Positions 1-5,163 of a stretch of DNA of 5,252 nucleotides are shown here, piece by piece (position 1 is the first letter of the stretch; every line of letters starts with the position of its first letter). This stretch comes from Elusimicrobiota bacterium. Lineage in GTDB: Bacteria; Elusimicrobiota; Elusimicrobia; UBA1565; UBA9628. Under the pieces are notes generated by a model. That model made no database searches, had not been told where the DNA came from, and saw only the letters and a program-made list of their open reading frames with translations. Made by a program: the position numbers and the translations under genes. The stretch is taken from assembly GCA_016194625.1 (NCBI GenBank), contig JACQBB010000140.1, positions 1-5,252 of the forward strand, given 5' to 3'.

Positions 1-140
1 GCCGGCCCGACCCAGGCCGGGAGCCGGACGGCCGGCGCGGGCTCCAGAGCCGCGAGCACGGCGGCGTCGAAGCCGGCCGACGGCGACTCCCGGGGGAGCG
101 CTTCGAGCGCGGCGATCAGGCGGCGGGTCTTGGGATCCAT
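1..140 (-). CDS. N-terminal fragment of a putative anti-sigma factor or sigma-operon protein (truncated by window edge)
   Basis: An open frame starts with ATG at 140 and runs off the left edge, giving 46 residues that begin MDPKTRRLIAALEALPRE. A GGAG Shine-Dalgarno at 149-152 lies 8 bases upstream, which supports this start. The gene follows the ECF sigma gene with a 14-base gap on the same strand, the usual place for a cognate anti-sigma factor. Residues 20-32 (PSAGFDAAVLAAL) recall the Pro-Gly/Ala-Phe-Asp segment often seen ahead of the membrane helix in small anti-sigma proteins. No Cys/His zinc-binding motif (ZAS type) is visible in this part. No membrane segment is reached before the edge. 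The assignment rests mainly on position, so another protein of the sigma operon is possible. Confidence 0.5.
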   Translation of the reverse strand, partial: MDPKTRRLIAALEALPRESPSAGFDAAVLAALEPAPAVRLPAWVGP

Positions 141-148
141 GGCTTCGA

Positions 149-152
149 CTCC
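149..152 (-). promoter_or_regulatory. Shine-Dalgarno for the anti-sigma-like gene
   Basis: GGAG on the minus strand sits 8 bases before the ATG at 140. It falls just downstream of the sigma stop codon at 155-157. It is one of two clear Shine-Dalgarno sequences in the window, both before genes internal to an operon. Confidence 0.6.
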
Positions 153-181
153 GATTACGGGTCCCGCGGCCGGCGGGTTTC
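153..181 (-). promoter_or_regulatory. ECF-like promoter motif, copy A (GAAACC-N17-GTAATC)
   Basis: On the minus strand GAAACC (181-176) is followed by 17 bases and then GTAATC (158-153), ending 12 bases before the ATG of the anti-sigma-like gene. It overlaps the last codons and the stop of the sigma gene. The arrangement matches the other copy at 755-783, and resembles known ECF promoters such as the Bacillus subtilis sigma-W type (GAAAC, spacer 16-17, CGTA). Function is inferred from the two-copy pattern. Because this copy is inside coding sequence it is the weaker of the two. Confidence 0.35.
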
Positions 182-754
182 GTTTTCTTCGCGGGAGAAC
201 GCCTCCCACTTGCCGCGCATCATCTCCCGGGCGCGGAACAGCCGGACCTTGACCGTCCCTTCGGGCAGGCCCAGCGCCGCCGCGACCTCGGCGACGCTCA
301 GGTCCTCGGCGTGGCGCAGCAGGAGGACCTCGCGGTACGGCGCCGGCAGGGCGCGCAGCAGGCGCTCGACGAGCTCGCCGTCCAAGGCCGCCGCGGCCTC
401 GCTCTCCGGGGACGCGTCGGGCGCCGCAGGCAGCGGCGGGCCGTCGCCGTCGTCCAGCGACAGCGTCTCCGGGCGGCGCGCGCGCAGGAAGTCCAGCGCC
501 GCATGATGCGCGATCCCGAAAAGCCAGGAGCGCAGCGGGCGGGCGGGGTCGTAGGACGCCAACGCCCGGAACGCCTTCAGGAAGGTCTCCTGAGCGAGGT
601 CCTCGGCGTCGGCGGCGTCGCCGACCAGGCGCCGGAGGAAGGAGTAGACCGGGTCGCGGTGGCGCGCGAGGAGCAGGGCATAGCCCTCGCGGCCGCCGGC
701 CAGGCAGTCGCGGACCGCTCGAGCGTCGTCGTCGTGCTCCGTCACTCCGACCAT
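155..754 (-). CDS. ECF-type RNA polymerase sigma factor (group 4, sigma-70 family)
   Basis: A 199-residue protein with the two-domain layout of ECF sigma factors, which direct RNA polymerase to a small regulon, typically for envelope or stress responses. The sigma-2 domain spans about residues 25-93, including DAEDLAQETF at 49-58 and the helix LRSWLFGIAHHAALDFLR at 74-91 that helps melt and contact the -10 element. A variable Asp/Pro/Ala-rich linker covers about 95-125. Sigma-4 spans about 128-180, with the helix-turn-helix around LSVAEVAAALGLPEGTVKVR (152-171) for -35 recognition. Length is typical. The ATG at 754 has no Shine-Dalgarno. A GTG at 745 (codon 4) is an alternative start if transcription begins from the ECF-like motif at 755-783. 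The gene lies 43 bases after an outer-membrane protein gene and 14 bases before a probable anti-sigma gene. Function is secure at family level; the regulon is unknown. Confidence 0.95.
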   Translation of the reverse strand: MVGVTEHDDDARAVRDCLAGGREGYALLLARHRDPVYSFLRRLVGDAADAEDLAQETFLKAFRALASYDPARPLRSWLFGIAHHAALDFLRARRPETLSLDDGDGPPLPAAPDASPESEAAAALDGELVERLLRALPAPYREVLLLRHAEDLSVAEVAAALGLPEGTVKVRLFRAREMMRGKWEAFSREENETRRPRDP

Positions 755-783
755 GAATACGGGCCCGGACGCCCCGCGGTTTC
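755..783 (-). promoter_or_regulatory. ECF-like promoter motif, copy B (GAAACC-N17-GTATTC)
   Basis: In the 43-base gap upstream of the sigma gene, the minus strand reads GAAACC (783-778), 17 bases, then GTATTC (760-755), directly abutting the ATG at 754. The copy at 153-181 has the same boxes and the same spacing. Sequence just upstream of the -35-like box is also shared (GAAAAACG here, GAAAACG there). If it is a promoter, transcription would start just inside the annotated gene, favouring the GTG at 745 as start. ECF sigma genes commonly control their own transcription, so autoregulation is a reasonable inference. Confidence 0.45.
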
Positions 784-797
784 GTTTTTCGGCCGGC

Positions 798-1769
798 TCA
801 GAAGCGCGCGGCGAAGGTGACGCGGACCGACGAGCCCAGGCTGCCGAGCGGCAGGAAGGCGAAGTCGAGGCGCAGGGCTGACATGTCCAAGCCGGCGCCG
901 AAGGAGGCGCCCGAGAAGCCGTCCACGCTGCGCGAGCGGTTCTGGTCGTAGCCGGCGCGCAGGGCGGCGTACCAGGGCTTGGTGGAGCCGACCATCGAGG
1001 CGGGGAAGCGCGACTCGACGCCGACCGACGCGTAGGGGTCCTGGTCGACGGGGAAGACGAGGTCGAGCGCGGCGTCGAAGGTCGGGGACGCGTGCCACAG
1101 GCCGCCGGCGCGGGCGCGCATCGGCAGGGGGTCGGCGTTGGAGCCGAGCTTCAGCGGCGGGCCGAAGTTCGTCAGCGCGACGCCGAAGTCCACGGGGCCC
1201 TCGCCGAGGTCCACGAGGTGCTTGCCGGTCGCGCCGAAGTCCGCGGCGGCGGTCATCGCCGAGCGGTCGGCCAGCGAGGAGCGGATGGCCTTGAGGCCGC
1301 CGCCGAAGGCGAACGAGCCCGCGCGGACCGCCGCGCCGCCGCCGAAGGCCAGGTCGAGGGGGGTGAAGGTGCCGTTGGAGTCGCCGGTGCCGGTGTACGA
1401 GGTCTGCGGGGACTGCGACGCGTAGACCATGCCGGCGCCCCACGCGGCGTCGGCGCCCAGCGGGCGCGCGTAGGCCGCGGCGCCCTGGTAGGCGCCCTCG
1501 AGCAGGGCGTCGTAGCCGAACGCCGCCTCGGACGGGGACTCGCCGTCGAAGCGGGTCAGCGCGGCGGGGTTCTGGAACAGGGCTTCGGCGCCGGTGGCGC
1601 ACGCGGCGGAGGCGCCGCCCATCGCGGCCGCGCGCGCGCCGAACGGCTCGCGCAGGAACGCGGCGCCGGTGGCGCCGGCGGCCTTCGCGGTGAACGCGCC
1701 GTCGGGCAGTATGCCGGCGGAGGACGGGCCGGCGAGGAGGACCAGCGCCGCCGCGAGGGCGGGCTTCAG
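798..1769 (-). CDS. PorV/PorQ-like outer-membrane beta-barrel protein, probable CTG start
   Basis: The reading frame encodes a glycine/alanine-rich barrel-like protein ending in Phe (VRVTFAARF), as many outer-membrane barrels do. The only in-frame ATG in this part, at 1622, would start at MGGAS, but the frame stays open upstream and encodes a convincing signal peptide: Lys2, a hydrophobic core LAAALVLLAG (5-14), and a likely cleavage after Ser-Ser-Ala18. It continues with the family's hallmark N-terminus: AGATGAAFLREPFGARAAAMGGA (in two parts, about 31-53) and then a conserved Asn-Pro-Ala (67-69). No ATG, GTG or TTG lies in frame there. The CTG at 1769-1767 overlaps the upstream stop as CTGA, mimicking the common ATGA coupling, and gives a 323-residue protein of usual size. 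Shine-Dalgarno is weak, so coupling with the upstream gene is likely. PorV/PorQ relatives act as outer-membrane channels or secretion-linked (type IX) shuttles, but no such system is visible here, so the specific role is unknown. Confidence 0.8.
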   Translation of the reverse strand: MKPALAAALVLLAGPSSAGILPDGAFTAKAAGATGAAFLREPFGARAAAMGGASAACATGAEALFQNPAALTRFDGESPSEAAFGYDALLEGAYQGAAAYARPLGADAAWGAGMVYASQSPQTSYTGTGDSNGTFTPLDLAFGGGAAVRAGSFAFGGGLKAIRSSLADRSAMTAAADFGATGKHLVDLGEGPVDFGVALTNFGPPLKLGSNADPLPMRARAGGLWHASPTFDAALDLVFPVDQDPYASVGVESRFPASMVGSTKPWYAALRAGYDQNRSRSVDGFSGASFGAGLDMSALRLDFAFLPLGSLGSSVRVTFAARF

Positions 1770-2767
1770 ACGGGCCAGACCGGCCCCCGTCGCGGCTTGT
1801 CCTCGGCGGGCGCTTCCGCGGCCGGAGCGGCGGCCGCCTCGGTCTTCGGCTCGGCGACCGGCTCGGTCTTCGGCTCGGGCTTGGACTCGGGAGCGGGCTC
1901 CGCCTTCTTCTCGGACGACGGCTCGGCCGCGGGCATGGAGAGCTCGAGCGGCGGAGGCGGGATCTTCTTCTTCGCCTTCGCGGCGATCTGGCCCTCGATG
2001 ACGGCGTCGAGCTCCAGGCGGACGGTCTCGTCCGGCGCGGCCTTCGGCTTCACCGGCTCGACCGCGGGAGCCTCGGGCTTCGGCTCCGGCTTGGGCTCGG
2101 GCTTCGGCTCCGGCTTGGGCTCGGGCTCGGGCTTCGCGGGGACCACGGCGGCCGACAGGTCGAGAGACGAGGCGTCCTCGATGACGGCGTCGGGCTTGGG
2201 AAGCTCGGACTTGCGGCCGCGCTTCGGGGCGTCGGCGCCGGCCGGGGCCTTCGAGGCGGCGGACTTCAGCTCGCCGACCGCGGCGGACAGCTCGCCCAGG
2301 CGCTCGATCAGCGCCTCGTCGCGGCCGGTGATGGAGTCGACGCGCTTGGACAGCTCGGCGACGGAGCCGTTGAGCGTGTCGAGCTGGTTCTTGATGCTCT
2401 GCAGGTACAGGACGGCGGGGGAGAGGCCGCCGGTCGTGTTCTCGCGGCGGCGGTCGGGACCCTCGTAGGGCGGCGTCGCGGCGGGAGCGGGGGCGATCGA
2501 CTCGATCTTCGCGGCGGCCGGCTTCTCGGCGGGCTTCTCGGCCGTCACCGAGGCGACCTTCGGGGCCGGCGTGGGCTCGTCGGGGATGTAGATGGGACGG
2601 ACGGCCGCGGGCGCGGCGGCGGGCGCGGCGTGCGCCTCGCCCTCGGCGCCGTCGGCGGCCTCGGCGGCGGCGCGGTACTGGCCGAGGAGGAAGAAGAACA
2701 GGACGCCGCTCACGAGGAGGCTCGCGGCGGAGAGGTAGAACCAGCCGTCAGCCCAGAGTCCTTGCAT
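1766..2767 (-). CDS. Membrane-anchored coiled-coil protein with Lys-Pro-Glu repeat tail (unknown function)
   Basis: I do not recognise a family. Starting at ATG 2767 the protein has 333 residues. A single membrane helix lies at about 9-28 (GWFYLSAASLLVSGVLFFFL). A Pro/Ala/Glu linker follows, then the motif YEGPDRRR near 101-108. A coiled coil spans about 115-171 with clean heptads (L122, L129, V136, V143 and I125, L132, L139, I146). The rest is a long low-complexity, probably disordered tail with KPEP repeats at 212-232 and a basic patch KAKKK followed by four prolines (about 263-272). Such anchored, Pro-rich designs can span the periplasm or tether partners, but this is only analogy. A GTG at 2785 would add six residues. 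The ATG is preferred because that GTG would lie inside the promoter spacer. It is first in an operon with the outer-membrane protein gene, overlapping it by 4 bases, which hints at a shared envelope role. Confidence 0.8.
   Translation of the reverse strand: MQGLWADGWFYLSAASLLVSGVLFFFLLGQYRAAAEAADGAEGEAHAAPAAAPAAVRPIYIPDEPTPAPKVASVTAEKPAEKPAAAKIESIAPAPAATPPYEGPDRRRENTTGGLSPAVLYLQSIKNQLDTLNGSVAELSKRVDSITGRDEALIERLGELSAAVGELKSAASKAPAGADAPKRGRKSELPKPDAVIEDASSLDLSAAVVPAKPEPEPKPEPKPEPKPEPKPEAPAVEPVKPKAAPDETVRLELDAVIEGQIAAKAKKKIPPPPLELSMPAAEPSSEKKAEPAPESKPEPKTEPVAEPKTEAAAAPAAEAPAEDKPRRGPVWPV
2072..2134 (-). repeat. In-frame tandem repeat encoding Lys-Pro-Glu-Pro units
   Basis: Two perfect 24-base copies (2073-2096 and 2097-2120) are each built from two near-identical 12-base halves, followed by a partial copy. 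They encode the KPEP stretch at about residues 212-232 of the coiled-coil membrane protein. Because the unit is a multiple of three, copy-number changes would keep the frame, so length variation between strains is plausible. Confidence 0.8.
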
Positions 2768-2774
2768 AAGAGGA

Positions 2775-2804
2775 ATGGTAGCCACGACCGGGGGACGGTG
2801 TCAA
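2775..2804 (-). promoter_or_regulatory. Sigma-70-like promoter for the minus-strand operon
   Basis: On the minus strand a perfect -35 TTGACA (2804-2799) is followed by an 18-base spacer and a -10-like TACCAT (2780-2775, 4 of 6 matches). Predicted transcription start is about 2768, at or just before the ATG at 2767, giving a leaderless or nearly leaderless mRNA. No Shine-Dalgarno precedes either that ATG or the GTG at 2785. The -10 box would also be coding if GTG 2785 were the start. Confidence 0.5.
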
Positions 2805-2830
2805 GCGAGCGCGCGCGGCCCGCGAAGAAG

Positions 2831-2836
2831 TATAAT
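2831..2836 (+). promoter_or_regulatory. Consensus -10 box (TATAAT) for the plus-strand operon
   Basis: A perfect TATAAT lies 11 bases before the ATG at 2848 in otherwise very GC-rich DNA. Predicted transcription start is about 2843, so the leader would be about 5 bases with no Shine-Dalgarno. No good -35 is seen at 16-18 bases upstream. With the minus-strand promoter at 2775-2804 it forms a compact divergent promoter pair. Confidence 0.6.
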
Positions 2837-2847
2837 ACCCGGCCTTG

Positions 2848-3543
2848 ATGAGACCCTCGACCGGAGGCCGGCCGCCGTACCGTCTCGCCTTCTGCCCGCG
2901 CGCCGAAGCCGACCGCGCCGCCGCCCTCCCGCCCGACGTCCGCGACCGCTTCGCGCCCGACGAGGCCGCGGAGCTGGCCGCCCTGCCCGACCGCCGCCGC
3001 CGCGACCGCGTGGCCGGCCGCCTGGCCGCCAAGCGCGCGCTGGCCGCCCATTTCGAGGCCGAGTACGGCTGGACGCCGGAGCCCGCCGACCTGGTCCTGG
3101 GCAACGACGCCGACGGCCGCCCGACGCTGAGCCTGCCCTACGGCGCGCCCGCGCCGGTCCCGTCGTTCTCGCTGTCGCACGGGACCGAGGGCGCAGTCTG
3201 CGCGGTCGCCGCGCCCGGCCGCCGCGTCGGCGTGGACCTGGAGGTCGTCGTCCCGCGCCCCGCCGAGGTGATCGCGTTCGTCGCCGCGCCCGGCGAGGAG
3301 CGCGCCGCGCCGCCGTCCGACCCCGAGGCGCAGGCGCGCCTGTGGACGGGCAAGGAGGCCGCGCTCAAGCTGCTCGGCCTGGGGCTGGACGCCGACGCGC
3401 GCGGCGTGCGCGCGGCGGACGGCGAGGTCGCCTACTCCGGCCGCCCCGCCGAGGTCTGGCGCGCGCTGGGCGCGCCGCGCGTGCGCGTGGATTTCGAGCG
3501 GGCCGGCGCCGCGATGGTCGCCGTCGCCTACACCGGAGGATGA
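2848..3543 (+). CDS. Sfp-type 4'-phosphopantetheinyl transferase
   Basis: Transfers the 4'-phosphopantetheine arm from coenzyme A to a conserved serine of carrier proteins (fatty-acid, polyketide or peptide synthesis) in the cytoplasm. The 231-residue length fits the two-lobed Sfp/HetI group rather than the short AcpS type. Visible motifs, in order: the N-lobe GRLAAKRAL (57-65); DADGRP (87-92); FSLSHGTEGAVCAVA (107-121); VGVDLE (127-132), with D130 and E132 matching the magnesium-binding acidic residues; and WTGKEAALKLLG (166-177), with K169 and E170 the conserved Lys-Glu pair. All key residues are present, so it should be active. The ATG at 2848 is chosen over an adjoining TTG at 2845. The start lies 11 bases after a TATAAT box with no Shine-Dalgarno. 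The 3' end overlaps the potential first ATG of the carboxyltransferase gene. The target carrier protein is not in the window. Confidence 0.92.
   Translation: MRPSTGGRPPYRLAFCPRAEADRAAALPPDVRDRFAPDEAAELAALPDRRRRDRVAGRLAAKRALAAHFEAEYGWTPEPADLVLGNDADGRPTLSLPYGAPAPVPSFSLSHGTEGAVCAVAAPGRRVGVDLEVVVPRPAEVIAFVAAPGEERAAPPSDPEAQARLWTGKEAALKLLGLGLDADARGVRAADGEVAYSGRPAEVWRALGAPRVRVDFERAGAAMVAVAYTGG
3535..3539 (+). promoter_or_regulatory. Shine-Dalgarno GGAGG that decides the carboxyltransferase start
   Basis: GGAGG lies in the last codons of the phosphopantetheinyl transferase gene. It touches the ATG at 3540 with no spacer but is 9 bases from the ATG at 3549, which is the right distance. The start at 3549 is therefore preferred, and the earlier ATGA overlap at 3540-3543 is probably not used. 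Confidence 0.75.
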
Positions 3544-3548
3544 ATCTC

Positions 3549-5144
3549 ATGGAACAGGAAATCACGAAGAAAGAGAAGTCGCCGCGGCCCCCGGCCGCGA
3601 GCGTGCAGAGACTGCGCACCTCCGTCGAGAAGGCGATGGCGGGCGGCGGCAAGGCCCGCGTCGAGGCGCAGAAGGCGAAGGGCAAGTTCTCCGCGCGCGA
3701 GCGCATCCACTACCTGCTCGACGAGGGCAGCTTCCAGGAGCTCGACCTGCTGGTCAGCACCCGCGCGACCGACTTCGGCCTGAAGGACAAGGAGATCCCC
3801 GGCGACGGCGTGATCACCGGCTTCGGCCAGGTCAATGGAAGGGAAGTGTGCGTGTACGCGCAGGACTTCACCGTCCTGGGCGGCTCGCTGGGCCTGGCGC
3901 ACGCGCAGAAGATCTGCAAGATCATGGACCTGGCGTACGAGAACCGCGTGCCGGTCATCGGCCTGCTGGACTCGGGCGGCGCGCGCATCCAGGAAGGCGT
4001 GGATTCCCTGGACGGCTACGCGGAGATCTTCTACCGCAATGTGAAGTCGTCCGGCGTCATCCCGCAGATCTCCGTCATCCTCGGCCCCTGCGCGGGCGGC
4101 GCCGTCTACTCGCCGGCGCTGACCGACTTCGTGTTCATGGTCGAGGGCATCAGCAACATGTTCGTGACCGGCCCCGACGTGGTGAAGGCCGCGACCGGCG
4201 AGGAGGTCTCCGCCGAGGGCCTGGGCGGCTCCGAGGCGCACTCGACCAAGTCCGGCGTCTGCCAGTTCGTCGCCAAGTCCGAGCCCGACTGCTTCCGCCA
4301 GGTGCGCGAGCTGCTGGGCTACCTGCCGCAGAGCCGCTTCGAGAAGGCCCCGCGCGTCGCCAACCCCGACCCGATCCGGCGCGCCGTGCCCCTGCTCGAG
4401 AAGATGTGCGACCTGGACCCGCGCCGCCCCTACCGCATCCACCACATCATCTGGCAGATCGCCGACGAGCACAAGTTCTTCGAGGTGCAGTCCGCCTACG
4501 CCAAGAACATCGTCACCGGCTTCTGCCGCATGGGCGGAGAGGTCGTCGGCGTCGTCGCCAACAACCCGGCCCACCTGGCGGGCGCGCTCGACATCAACGC
4601 GTCGGACAAGGCGGCCCGCTTCATCCGCATGCTCAACGCCTTCAACATCCCGGTGCTGACCTTGGTGGACGTGCCCGGCTACTGGCCCGGCGTCCAGCAG
4701 GAGCACGGCGGCATCATCCGCCACGGCGCGAAGATCCTGCACGCCTACGCGGAGGCCACGGTCCCCAAGATCACCGTCATCCTGCGCAAGGCGTATGGCG
4801 GCGCCTACATCGCGATGAGCTCCAAGCACATGCGCGGCGACTTCAACTTCGCCCTGCCGTGCGCGGAGATCGCGGTTATGGGTCCTGCGGGCGCCGTGGA
4901 AATCCTGTACTCGCGCGAGATCGCGGCGTGCAAGACCGAGGACGAGAAGCTGGCGCTGAAGGCCAAGCTCTCCGCCGAGTACGCCGCCAAGTTCGCCTCG
5001 CCCTACCAGACCGCGTCCACGGGCTCCCTCGACGAGGTCATCGAGCCGGCGTCCCTGCGCTACAAGGTGGTCCGCGCCCTGCGCTTCCTCAAGGACAAGC
5101 GCCTGCCGGGCACGCACGAGAACCGGGGCAACATCCCGCTGTGA
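3549..5144 (+). CDS. Acyl-CoA carboxylase carboxyltransferase subunit (PccB/MmdA family)
   Basis: Moves a carboxyl group between biotin and an acyl-CoA (acetyl- or propionyl-CoA), as the beta subunit of a biotin-dependent acyl-CoA carboxylase or the alpha subunit of methylmalonyl-CoA decarboxylase. The 531-residue protein is full length with two crotonase-like halves. The N-terminal half has KGKFSARERI, LGGSLGLAHAQKI, SGGARIQEG (142-150) and GPCAGGAVYSP (179-189), whose Gly-Gly amides form the first oxyanion hole. The C-terminal half has DVPG (374-377), EHGGIIRHG (385-393) and KAYGGAYIAMSSKH starting at K414, and the chain ends in NIPL as is usual for the family. I421 occupies the position at which PccB of Streptomyces coelicolor has a specificity-setting Asp. 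It follows the phosphopantetheinyl transferase in a tight operon. Biotin carboxylase and biotin-carrier partners are not in the window, so carboxylase versus decarboxylase cannot be decided. Confidence 0.93.
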   Translation: MEQEITKKEKSPRPPAASVQRLRTSVEKAMAGGGKARVEAQKAKGKFSARERIHYLLDEGSFQELDLLVSTRATDFGLKDKEIPGDGVITGFGQVNGREVCVYAQDFTVLGGSLGLAHAQKICKIMDLAYENRVPVIGLLDSGGARIQEGVDSLDGYAEIFYRNVKSSGVIPQISVILGPCAGGAVYSPALTDFVFMVEGISNMFVTGPDVVKAATGEEVSAEGLGGSEAHSTKSGVCQFVAKSEPDCFRQVRELLGYLPQSRFEKAPRVANPDPIRRAVPLLEKMCDLDPRRPYRIHHIIWQIADEHKFFEVQSAYAKNIVTGFCRMGGEVVGVVANNPAHLAGALDINASDKAARFIRMLNAFNIPVLTLVDVPGYWPGVQQEHGGIIRHGAKILHAYAEATVPKITVILRKAYGGAYIAMSSKHMRGDFNFALPCAEIAVMGPAGAVEILYSREIAACKTEDEKLALKAKLSAEYAAKFASPYQTASTGSLDEVIEPASLRYKVVRALRFLKDKRLPGTHENRGNIPL

Positions 5145-5147
5145 ATT

Positions 5148-5156
5148 TGATAGACT
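5148..5156 (+). promoter_or_regulatory. Extended -10 element (TGA-TAGACT) for the response-regulator gene
   Basis: TG, one base, then TAGACT (TANNNT pattern, 4 of 6 to consensus) begins 3 bases after the carboxyltransferase stop codon. Seven bases separate it from the ATG at 5164, so transcription would start at or one base before the start codon. There is no Shine-Dalgarno and no clear -35. The downstream gene may be transcribed on its own as a leaderless mRNA. Confidence 0.4.
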
Positions 5157-5163
5157 CCGCCCG

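Noticed and set aside
742..1602. 286-codon minus-strand frame overlapping the outer-membrane protein gene
   Set aside because: Extremely Arg/Pro-rich with no domain; it is a frame shadow, and the overlapping frame carries the signal peptide and PorV-like signature.
1092..2468. 458-codon plus-strand frame across the two envelope genes
   Set aside because: Gly/Ser/Ala/Arg-rich shadow that crosses two real minus-strand genes; no start signal or domain.
2839..2871. Inverted repeat CCGGCCT (2839-2845) and AGGCCGG (2865-2871) around the phosphopantetheinyl transferase start, possible hairpin or operator
   Set aside because: The left arm begins before the predicted transcription start, the loop is 19 bases, and such GC-only arms are common by chance in this DNA.
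2775..3539. Plus-strand frame reading continuously into the carboxyltransferase, suggesting a large N-terminal extension or fusion
   Set aside because: The extension is an Arg/Pro/Ala-rich shadow of the phosphopantetheinyl transferase in another frame; the family's usual N-terminus begins near 3549 and has its own Shine-Dalgarno.
3540..3551. ATGA overlap at 3540-3543 as the carboxyltransferase start
   Set aside because: GGAGG directly abuts this ATG, which is too close to work well, and is ideally spaced for the ATG at 3549; only three residues are affected.
5145..5163. Possible terminator between the carboxyltransferase and response-regulator genes
   Set aside because: The 19-base gap has no inverted repeat or T-run.
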